17,380 bases of DNA from Anaerolineales bacterium (lineage in GTDB: Bacteria > Chloroflexota > Anaerolineae > Anaerolineales > Villigracilaceae). How positions within the stretch are numbered: the stretch's first letter is position 1; each line of letters begins with the position of its first letter. Below are positions 7,105 through 13,439 of the stretch, in pieces. The translations under genes were made by a program, and so were the position numbers. The DNA is taken from assembly GCA_024763295.1 (NCBI GenBank), contig JANTFU010000014.1:1-17380 (forward strand). The letters run 5' to 3'. Under the pieces are notes generated by a model that made no database searches, was not told the DNA's origin, and saw only the letters and a list, made by a program, of their open reading frames with translations.

Positions 7105-7125
7105 CCTTCCCCCGAAGGGGGAAGG
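7105..7125. repeat. Short palindromic repeat, CCTTCCCCC type
   Basis: CCTTCCCCC, GAA and GGGGGAAGG form a perfect 9-bp stem with a 3-nt loop, 12 nt after the oxidase stop codon. The flanking CCCCCATCCTAG and the hairpin resemble a dispersed extragenic palindrome seen in many bacterial genomes. No T tract follows, so it is more likely a repeat element than the main terminator. Confidence 0.7.
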
Positions 7126-7153
7126 GATAAACTCAAAGAAACGCTCGCAAAGG

Positions 7154-7191
7154 TACCGAGTATCTTAAAGATACTCGGTATCTTCTTTTTT
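7154..7191 (+). terminator. Rho-independent terminator after the multicopper oxidase
   Basis: TACCGAGTATC pairs with GATACTCGGTA (11 bp, short A/T loop) and is followed by TCTTCTTTTTT. It separates the oxidase from the SHOCT-gene promoter that starts at 7207. Confidence 0.88.
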
Positions 7192-7206
7192 AAACCAATT
7201 TCTGTA

Positions 7207-7274
7207 TACGCCAAAATGCCTAGAAAAGAATACGCTTAATTGCGCTATGGATTTTTTTCCGTCTTCTTTATACT
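7207..7274 (+). promoter_or_regulatory. Regulon promoter of the SHOCT protein
   Basis: Box 1 is TACGCCAAAATGCCTA (7207-7222), box 2 is TACGCTTAATTGCGCT (7231-7246) and the -10 is TATACT (7269-7274). Spacings are 24 and 38 nt. Box 1 is identical to that of the ATPase promoter. The -35 position (TATGGA) is a poor match. Confidence 0.85.
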
Positions 7275-7342
7275 TTGGTCATCGTTAGAAAAAAACAATT
7301 GCTCGACAACAGAGCAAAGAAAACAAATAAAGGAGCAATAAA

Positions 7343-7573
7343 ATGATGACAGGGTTTGGAATGGGCTTTGGCGGGATCGGATTGATTTTCATGATCCTCT
7401 TCTGGGTTGCCGTGATCGCGGGAATTGTCTGGCTGGTGCGAACAATGGGCGGCTCAAATACGCAACTCCAGATGCCAGGCGATGCAAATGCCCGCGATAT
7501 TCTCGATCAACGCTACGCACGCGGTGAGCTCACCCGTGACGAATACGAAGCGATGAAGCAAGATTTGCAGTAA
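7343..7573 (+). CDS. Small SHOCT-domain membrane protein
   Basis: This 76-residue protein starts with MM, with GGAGC about eight bases upstream. A Gly/Met-rich start (GFGMGFGGIG) leads into one transmembrane helix (about residues 12-34) and a short linker. The C-terminal SHOCT motif reads ARDILDQRYARGELTRDEYE. SHOCT is a short oligomerisation-type domain found at the ends of many small membrane proteins; no enzymatic role is expected. It has its own regulon promoter and is followed by a terminator, so it is made as a separate transcript between the oxidase and the copper ATPase. Genes of this form often sit beside copper ATPases and oxidases. Its exact role is not known. Confidence 0.88.
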   Translation: MMTGFGMGFGGIGLIFMILFWVAVIAGIVWLVRTMGGSNTQLQMPGDANARDILDQRYARGELTRDEYEAMKQDLQ

Positions 7574-7592
7574 AAAGTTCTTCTCCTCTTTC

Positions 7593-7634
7593 AAAAGACA
7601 CCGATTATTTTTAAAATACTCGGTGTCTTTTTTT
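7593..7634 (+). terminator. Rho-independent terminator after the SHOCT gene
   Basis: AAAAGACACCGA pairs with TCGGTGTCTTTT (12 bp) around an A/T-rich 15-nt loop, and the right arm continues into a T tract (TCTTTTTTT). It isolates the SHOCT transcript from the ATPase promoter downstream. Confidence 0.88.
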
Positions 7635-7673
7635 GCCGCCAATCTCCGTTTATCTTGTTCACCTCCGGTTCTA

Positions 7674-7741
7674 TACGCCAAAATGCCTACTTTTCTCCCC
7701 GCTGAATGACGCTATTAGAGATTCTGTTTGCCGCCTATACT
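7674..7741 (+). promoter_or_regulatory. Regulon promoter of the CopB-type ATPase
   Basis: Box 1 is TACGCCAAAATGCCTA (7674-7689), box 2 is CCCGCTGAATGACGCT (7698-7713) and the -10 is TATACT (7736-7741), again with 24-nt and 38-nt spacing. Transcription would start near 7748, about 29 nt ahead of the ATG. No -35 is visible (TATTAG). Confidence 0.84.
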
Positions 7742-7776
7742 GTGCATATCGTAAAAAAGAGCCAAAGGAAAAAATT

Positions 7777-9876
7777 ATGGACGACAAACACAAGAATCAT
7801 GACATGCACGCCGAGCATAGTGAACATAGCGGGCATGATATGCACCAAAATCATGCCGACCACAGTGGTCATCAGGAAAGTGGTCACGACGAACACGCCG
7901 GTCACACCGACCACAGCGGGCACGAGCAGATGTTCCGCGAGCGTTTTTGGATCAGCTCGCTCATCTCCATCCCCGTTTTGCTCTACAGCCCCTCCATCCA
8001 AAATTGGCTCGGCTTCACCATGCTCACTTTCCCCGGCAGCGCATTAATCACCCCCATCCTTGCCGTGATCATCTTCTTTTATGGTGGATTACCCTTCCTG
8101 AAAATGGCAGTCCCCGAAATCAAAACCCGCAAACCGGGCATGATGACCCTCATCTCGCTCGCCATCGGCGTTGCCTTCATTTACAGCATCGCCGCCCTCT
8201 TCCTCCCTACCGAAAGCGGATTTTTCTGGGAATTGGTCACATTAATTGACATTATGCTTTTGGGACATTGGATGGAGATGCGTTCTGTCCGACAGGCTTC
8301 CGGCGCGTTGGATGCGCTCGCAAAACTACTCCCCGACACCGCCGAGCGGATCGAACCGGATGGACGCGTGCGTGAGGTCCCCGTAGCATCTCTGCGGAAA
8401 AATGACTTGCTCCTCGTCCGCCCCGGAGCCAGTATCCCCGCCGATGGGCAGATTGCCGAAGGGCAATCAGATGTCAACGAAGCGATGATTACCGGCGAGT
8501 CGCTTCCCGTCTCCAAAAAAGCAGGCGACCAAGTCATCGCCGGAACAATTAATGGCGATGGAAGCCTGCGAGTGCACGTCAACGCGATTGGCGACGAAAC
8601 CGCACTGGCGGGTATTATGCGTCTCGTGGAACAAGCCCAGCAGAGCAAATCGGATACCCAAATTCTGGCAGATAAAGCCGCCGGTTGGCTCTTTTATGTC
8701 GCTTTGGCAGTTGCCGCCCTAACGGCTGTTCTCTGGACAATTGGTTACGGGTTTAATGTAGAAGTGGTCGCCCGCGTGGCGACTGTGCTGGTCATCGCCT
8801 GCCCCCACGCGCTGGGATTAGCGGTTCCGCTGGTTGTGGCAATTACCACTTCGATGGGCGCAGAGAACGGTATTTTAGTCCGCGACCGTTTGGCATTGGA
8901 AACCGCCCGCGAGATTGATACCGTCATCTTCGACAAAACCGGCACCTTAACTTTAGGCGAATTCGGCGTCGTAGGCATCGCCACCGTAGAAGGTTGGAGC
9001 GAAAGCGATGCCTTAGCCCTCGCCGCCGCCGTCGAAGGGGATTCGGAACACACCATCGCACGCGGCATCCGCAGAACGGCAGAAGTACGCGGATTAACAC
9101 TCCCGAAAATAACGGATTTTGAAGCCATCAAGGGGCGCGGCCTCACAGCTGTCAGTGGCGGAAAAAGCGTCCATATCGGAAGCAAGCGTCTGATGGAAGC
9201 GTTGCGCACGGAACTCCCCGTTAGCTTGGATGAGTTCGAGAAACGCACCTCCGCTCGAGGGCAGAGCAGTGTCTATCTCTTCCAAAATGAAAAAGCGATT
9301 GCCGCCTTCGCCCTCGCGGATGTGATTCGTCCCGAGAGCAAAGAAGCGGTTGAGAAATTGCACAAAATGGATATTCAAGTTGTCATGCTGACCGGTGATA
9401 GCCGTGCGGTGGCGCAGAGTGTGGCGAATGAACTGGGAATCGATCAAGTTTTTGCCGAAGTTTTGCCCGAAGACAAAGACCAAAAAGTGGCTACTTTGCA
9501 GGCGCAGGGACGCAAAGTTGCGATGGTCGGCGATGGCGTGAACGATGCGCCTGCCCTGACGCGCGCGGATGTGGGCATCGCCATCGGCGGCGGCACGGAC
9601 GTGGCAATTGAGTCGGCGGGGATCATCCTTGTCAAGAGTAATCCGCTCGATGTGGTCAAGATTTTCGCTCTCAGCCGCGCCAGCTACCGCAAGATGATCC
9701 AAAATCTGTGGTGGGCGGCGGGCTATAACATTATCGCGCTGCCTTTGGCGGCTGGGATATTAGCCCCAATCGGCATTCTGCTCTCTCCGGCTGTCGGCGC
9801 AGTGCTGATGTCGTTGAGCACGGTGGTTGTGGCGGTCAATGCGCAGTTTTTGAAGCGGAGTTCTTTGCTGGCGTAA
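7777..9876 (+). CDS. copB: CopB-type copper-exporting P-type ATPase (P1B-3, CPH motif)
   Basis: The 699-residue protein starts at the ATG at 7777 behind AAAGGAA; the longer reading from 7633 runs through the promoter. Residues 5-49 form a His-rich tail with a His at every third position (5 to 32, then 37 to 49; 15 in all). Eight membrane segments are recognisable. The transport motif in M6 is CPH (342-344), diagnostic of the CopB/P1B-3 group, which exports Cu(II), Cu(I) or Ag(I). Catalytic motifs are intact: TGES (239-242), DKTGTLT with phosphorylated Asp386, SEHTIA in the nucleotide-binding domain and GDGVND (585-590). There is no N-terminal CxxC domain. It exports metal, and the oxidase acts on metal outside the membrane. 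The gene has its own regulon promoter. Confidence 0.95.
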   Translation: MDDKHKNHDMHAEHSEHSGHDMHQNHADHSGHQESGHDEHAGHTDHSGHEQMFRERFWISSLISIPVLLYSPSIQNWLGFTMLTFPGSALITPILAVIIFFYGGLPFLKMAVPEIKTRKPGMMTLISLAIGVAFIYSIAALFLPTESGFFWELVTLIDIMLLGHWMEMRSVRQASGALDALAKLLPDTAERIEPDGRVREVPVASLRKNDLLLVRPGASIPADGQIAEGQSDVNEAMITGESLPVSKKAGDQVIAGTINGDGSLRVHVNAIGDETALAGIMRLVEQAQQSKSDTQILADKAAGWLFYVALAVAALTAVLWTIGYGFNVEVVARVATVLVIACPHALGLAVPLVVAITTSMGAENGILVRDRLALETAREIDTVIFDKTGTLTLGEFGVVGIATVEGWSESDALALAAAVEGDSEHTIARGIRRTAEVRGLTLPKITDFEAIKGRGLTAVSGGKSVHIGSKRLMEALRTELPVSLDEFEKRTSARGQSSVYLFQNEKAIAAFALADVIRPESKEAVEKLHKMDIQVVMLTGDSRAVAQSVANELGIDQVFAEVLPEDKDQKVATLQAQGRKVAMVGDGVNDAPALTRADVGIAIGGGTDVAIESAGIILVKSNPLDVVKIFALSRASYRKMIQNLWWAAGYNIIALPLAAGILAPIGILLSPAVGAVLMSLSTVVVAVNAQFLKRSSLLA

Positions 9877-9924
9877 ACTTCTGCAAGATGTGAGAGACAG
9901 CGTTAGCGCCTCAGCGAATGGTGA

Positions 9925-10179
9925 AATGATAATGCCGATATGCGCGTCGCCGAAGTTCGTCAGTTTTGCGAGTTAGATGATGCGGGGCAACAACTTGTCA
10001 AGGCGGCAATGACCCAGCTTCAACTCTCCGCGCGAGCCTATCACCGCATCCCTTCGACAAGCTCAGGGAAAAGCCTGAAACTGGCGCGCACGATCACAGA
10101 CTTGGCAGGGGAGGAGAGCATCCAATCCGCGCATCTGGCAGAGGCCTTGCAGTACCGCCCGAAGGGGATGATGGTGTAG
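9925..10179 (+). pseudogene. comM: 3' remnant of comM (YifB/Mg-chelatase-like ATPase)
   Basis: The reading frame from about 9931 encodes NADMRVAEVRQFCELDDAGQ and later LKLARTITDLAGEE and SAHLAEALQYRP. I recognise this as the extreme C-terminus of ComM/YifB proteins, which are normally about 500 residues. Only about 80 residues remain, and an in-frame TGA sits at 9922-9924, so the gene is truncated and presumed non-functional. Eight residues (PSTSSGKS, 10051-10074) interrupt the usual AYHR-(I/V)-LKLARTI sequence and are encoded by a palindromic repeat. The fragment lies between the island and the convergent cobalamin genes and probably marks a rearrangement junction. Confidence 0.85.
10050..10068. 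repeat. Palindromic repeat CCCTTCGACAAGCTCAGGG inside the comM remnant
   Basis: This 19-bp sequence with CCCT/AGGG ends is a widespread bacterial dispersed repeat whose reverse reading is TGAGCTTGTCGAAGGG. Here it adds exactly 24 nt, in frame, within a conserved part of the ComM C-terminus. Confidence 0.82.
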
Positions 10180-10254
10180 TCTTAGCTGTTTTCGTTCTAC
10201 TCTCTTCGATACGCTAGACAACAAATGTTATTAGAAGCTTATTTCTCCCCAATA

Positions 10255-10866
10255 CTACACCCCATCCAAATGACAAGCATCATTCAAGCGTTTTAGTACA
10301 GGATAACCATCGTCGCTGATTTGTAACTCAGTAATACTGGCATTATCCATCGCGAATACCCAGCGTCTTTCAGAGGGCAAGCCCATCGTTAGGCACAGCA
10401 ACTCGCTCAATGAGCCGCCGTGCGCAACTAACAAAACCGTTTCGCCATGATATTTTTCGAGTAATTCATCACGCAAGGAAAGCACCCGTGCTGAAAAATC
10501 TTCCAGCGCTTCACCGCCTTCTGGGGGCTGGTTGTAGTCGTTCAGCCATGCCTTGACCATGTCGGGGTATTGCGCGTTGGCTTCATCCCAAGTTAAACCT
10601 TCGAAAACGCCGAAATTCATTTCGCGCAGACGCGCATCCGCCAAAAGTGGGAAGTTGTTTTTTTCTATAATTATCTCGGCAGTTTGCATGGCGCGTTGCA
10701 GGTCGCTGGCGTAGCAGGCGTCGATCTTTCGCTCAGCAAGGCGGTTGGCAACACGGGCTGCTTGCTGCTCCCCCACATCCGAGAGCGGGACATCCATTTG
10801 CCCCTGATAGCGGCGCGCTTTATTCCACGCTGTCTCGCCGTGGCGCACCAAGATTAATGTCAACAT
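10255..10866 (-). CDS. cobC: Histidine phosphatase family protein, probable alpha-ribazole phosphatase
   Basis: This is a 203-residue member of the histidine phosphatase (phosphoglycerate mutase) superfamily. Near the N-terminus it has the LVRHGETAWN motif with catalytic His9. Other conserved features are YASDLQRAMQTA, REMNFGVFEG (the acid residue) and the second His in LLVAHGGSL. Placement as the last gene of a cobalamin operon supports CobC, which removes the 5' phosphate from alpha-ribazole or cobalamin phosphate; sequence alone cannot exclude a generic phosphatase. The start ATG overlaps the cobD stop in a TGATG, and an AAGGAA lies upstream within cobD, so translation is coupled. No clear terminator follows before the convergent comM remnant. 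Confidence 0.85.
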   Translation of the reverse strand: MLTLILVRHGETAWNKARRYQGQMDVPLSDVGEQQAARVANRLAERKIDACYASDLQRAMQTAEIIIEKNNFPLLADARLREMNFGVFEGLTWDEANAQYPDMVKAWLNDYNQPPEGGEALEDFSARVLSLRDELLEKYHGETVLLVAHGGSLSELLCLTMGLPSERRWVFAMDNASITELQISDDGYPVLKRLNDACHLDGV

Positions 10867-11951
10867 CAGACGATTTCCTTGAGCGCGGTGAGCAATTTCT
10901 CATTTTCTGGCGGTGTTTTGGTGGCAATGCGGATGTGTTCGGGTAAGCCAAAGGATGCGCAATCTCGTACCTGGATTCGCCGCTCAAGCAGTTGGCGGCG
11001 CATCTCGGCTGCATTTCGCACATGGACGAGAAAGTAGTGGGTCGCCGAGGGGCTAGGCGCCAGTCCCAAGGCTTGGATGCCGTTAACCAAGTCCCGTTTA
11101 GCGGTCTGGAGACGGGAGATTGTTTTCGACAGGTACGTTGCATCCATAAGGGAAGCAAGCCCAACTTCCTGCGCGACCGCGTTCACATTCCAGGGCGGGC
11201 GCACTTTGGCGAGGGCGGCGATCAACTCGACGGGACCGAGCGCATATCCTAATCTTAATCCTGCAATGGCATAGTCTTTTGTCATTGAGCGCAGCACGAG
11301 CAGGTTGGGCAGACCGAGCGCGATGCTGGAGGGCATCTGCGGCACGAATTGGAGATAGGCTTCGTCGATGATGAAGAGCGTTTGCGGATGCGCCGTTGCC
11401 AACTCGCGGATGATTTGTGGTGCGAGAATGCTGCCCGTTGGGTTGTTGGGGTTGCAGATAAACGCCAAACGCGGGGCTGTGACAGAGAGCGTTTGGTGAA
11501 TGGTTTCGGCGGTAAAGGTGAAGTCGCGTTGCGCCTGAAGCCGCTCGATATGCGCCCCCATTAGCGCGATGCTGCGAGCATATTCGCCAAAGGTGGGCGC
11601 AAGAATCAGGGCGCGGTCAGTGGGGCGGACAAGTGCCAGCGCAATCAGCCAAAGGATTTCTGCGGTGCCATTCCCGATGATAATTTGGGCACGGTTTAGA
11701 TTGAATTGCTGCGCCAGGGCATCCCGCAGGGCGAGCGATTCGCGGTCTGGATAGCGGTCGATAACGGCGCGTTGAATGGCATCCGCAACGTACGGAGATG
11801 GACCATAAGGATTGCTGTTAACGCTGAAATCAATAATCTCGTCGGGCGAGATTCCCAAACGTGCCAACTCAGCAAAGTCGAGTGCGCCATGCTGGTCAAG
11901 AGGTGTGCGCTGGACTTCGGGACGCGGCAGTATTTTTTGTGATTTAGGCAT
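10866..11951 (-). CDS. cobD: L-threonine-O-3-phosphate decarboxylase / HisC-like aminotransferase
   Basis: This 361-residue fold-type I PLP enzyme has an N-terminal NSNPYGPSP motif, a glycine-rich GNGTAEI segment, CNPNNPTGS, IIDEAYLQF and the PLP-binding lysine Lys225 in SMTKDYAIAGLRLGY. In the cobalamin pathway this family (Salmonella CobD) decarboxylates threonine phosphate to (R)-1-amino-2-propanol phosphate, the linker between corrin ring and nucleotide. Histidinol-phosphate aminotransferase is the alternative, but position between cbiB and cobC favours CobD. I chose the ATG at 11951, which overlaps the cbiB stop by eight bases, over an upstream start at 12014 deep inside cbiB. Confidence 0.9.
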   Translation of the reverse strand: MPKSQKILPRPEVQRTPLDQHGALDFAELARLGISPDEIIDFSVNSNPYGPSPYVADAIQRAVIDRYPDRESLALRDALAQQFNLNRAQIIIGNGTAEILWLIALALVRPTDRALILAPTFGEYARSIALMGAHIERLQAQRDFTFTAETIHQTLSVTAPRLAFICNPNNPTGSILAPQIIRELATAHPQTLFIIDEAYLQFVPQMPSSIALGLPNLLVLRSMTKDYAIAGLRLGYALGPVELIAALAKVRPPWNVNAVAQEVGLASLMDATYLSKTISRLQTAKRDLVNGIQALGLAPSPSATHYFLVHVRNAAEMRRQLLERRIQVRDCASFGLPEHIRIATKTPPENEKLLTALKEIV

Positions 11952-12867
11952 TTTTTCTCTTTCGAAACCAAAGAAACCCACCAAAGACAATTGCGGCGAT
12001 AAAAGCGGTTGCACGCATCAGGCGGACAGAGCGCCCAATATCCTGCGCTTTCGGCGCGGGCTGCCCTGCGCCGAGTTTGTAGAGAGCGACCTTTTCGAGT
12101 TCAACGCCCAGCGCCCCTGCGCCCGCGCTCATCGGATGCCCTGCATTGGGGCTTTCGGTTTTGTTGCGGTCACGTCGCCAGATGGTAAAGGTACGCTTTG
12201 CATCCCAGCCCAAAAAACAACTTGCAATGATAAAGAAAAAAGCCGTCAAACGCGCAGGGATAAAGTTGAGCAGGTCGTCCAAGCGCGCGGGAATTTTCCC
12301 GAGCCACTCGCGTTCGGCATCGCGGTAGCCGAGCATCGCATCGGCGGTGTTGGCAAAGCGATAGGCAAATGCCCCAGGCAAACCAAAGAGGGTGTAAAAA
12401 AAGAGCGGCGCAACGATGCTGTCGGATGTATTCTCCGTCACCGATTCAATCGCTGCGGCAGCGACCAGCGATTCACTTAGCGCAGATGTATCGCGGCTGA
12501 CCAAATGCCAGCTTGTCAGGCGGCGGGCTTCGGGCAGGTCGCCATCCTCCAGCACAGTTTGCACTTCTGTCGCCGCACGCCCCAAACCGCCCACTGCTAA
12601 CATAATTTTCAGCAAACCCGCTTCTACGAGCCACGCCAACGGCTTTGGCAAAAAGCGAAGCAACCGCGACAGCAGCCAGCCCAACCCCGCGCTGATTCCG
12701 ACCCCGCTCAAGGCAATTACACCGCCTGAAAGAAAGGCTTGGCGCGGCGTTTCTGTGAGCGCAGCCTTGCGCATTTTTGCGATGCCTGTTCCCATCCACG
12801 CAACGGGGTGCCAGACGTTTGGCGGATCGCCAAAGAGATGATCAATTAACAGCGCCAGCAATTGCAT
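11944..12867 (-). CDS. cbiB: Adenosylcobinamide-phosphate synthase CbiB
   Basis: This 307-residue integral membrane protein starts with MQLLALLIDHLFGDPPNVWHPV, matching the CbiB N-terminal motif (D-x-x-x-GDP-x-x-xHPV). Conserved blocks include WHLVSRDTSALSE, AAIESVTENTSDSIVAPLFF, ANTADAMLGYR and the C-terminal ESPNAGHPMSAGAGAL. CbiB joins aminopropanol phosphate (from CobD) to adenosylcobyric acid (from CobQ). I prefer the ATG at 12867, which shares its A with the cobU stop (TGATG), over the GTG three bases upstream. Tight overlaps with cobU and cobD show translational coupling. Confidence 0.94.
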   Translation of the reverse strand: MQLLALLIDHLFGDPPNVWHPVAWMGTGIAKMRKAALTETPRQAFLSGGVIALSGVGISAGLGWLLSRLLRFLPKPLAWLVEAGLLKIMLAVGGLGRAATEVQTVLEDGDLPEARRLTSWHLVSRDTSALSESLVAAAAIESVTENTSDSIVAPLFFYTLFGLPGAFAYRFANTADAMLGYRDAEREWLGKIPARLDDLLNFIPARLTAFFFIIASCFLGWDAKRTFTIWRRDRNKTESPNAGHPMSAGAGALGVELEKVALYKLGAGQPAPKAQDIGRSVRLMRATAFIAAIVFGGFLWFRKRKNA

Positions 12868-13439
12868 CACTTCACCTGCATCGGGATGCCCGCCACCAAA
12901 AAGAGCACTTCATCGGCGTGGCGGGCAAGATGCTGATTGGCGCGTCCCAACAGGTCGCGGTAGGCGCGTCCCAGCGCGTAAGCGGGCACCAAACCCAAGC
13001 CCACTTCGTTCGAGACGACCAGAATTTGCACATCCCTTTCCTTGACATACGCCACCAACGCATCCAACTCGGCGAGTACCTCGGTTTCAATTTGCGGATC
13101 AAAAGGATCATCGCTCGGCTCATCAAAAGGGTCATCTTGTGGGGCAGATGAATCCATCAAATAGTTGGCGACCAGAAAAGTGAGACAGTCCAGCAGGACG
13201 ACTTTGGCGGCTCGCGCGTGGATGAGGGGCTGGGTGAGGTTTCGAGGGGCTTCAATCGTTACCCAAGCGGATGGGCGCTGAGCGCGGTGCTTCACCACAC
13301 GTTCCTGCATCTCGGCATCTTTCACTTCCGATGTGGCGAGGTAGATGACGTCATCCCCGCCGCGTTCTTTAGCAAGTTTTTCTGCGTAGGAACTTTTTCC
13401 GCTGCGCGCGCCGCCTAAAATCAGGGTTATTTTTCCCAT
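12867..13439 (-). CDS. cobU: Bifunctional cobinamide kinase / cobinamide-phosphate guanylyltransferase
   Basis: This 190-residue protein has a P-loop, GGARSGKS (9-16), the HRAQRP segment with likely GMP-accepting His51, and VVSNEVGLG with a downstream AYALGRAYRDLLGRANQHLA block. CobU phosphorylates adenosylcobinamide and then forms adenosyl-GDP-cobinamide. Around residues 101-114 there is an unusual acidic insert made of two DDPFD(E/P)P units, where the family usually has a short linker. The start lies inside the 3' end of cobQ (13-nt overlap) behind a GGAG site, so the pair is coupled. Confidence 0.94.
   Translation of the reverse strand: MGKITLILGGARSGKSSYAEKLAKERGGDDVIYLATSEVKDAEMQERVVKHRAQRPSAWVTIEAPRNLTQPLIHARAAKVVLLDCLTFLVANYLMDSSAPQDDPFDEPSDDPFDPQIETEVLAELDALVAYVKERDVQILVVSNEVGLGLVPAYALGRAYRDLLGRANQHLARHADEVLFLVAGIPMQVK

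Noticed and set aside
7105..7125. CCTTCCCCC hairpin as the oxidase terminator
   Set aside because: No T tract follows it. The second hairpin at 7154-7180, with its T-rich tail, is the convincing terminator.
11812..12480. 222-codon plus-strand open frame opposite cobD/cbiB
   Set aside because: It is antisense to two clearly recognised genes, has no family motif, and its composition is that of a reverse-strand shadow in GC-rich coding DNA.
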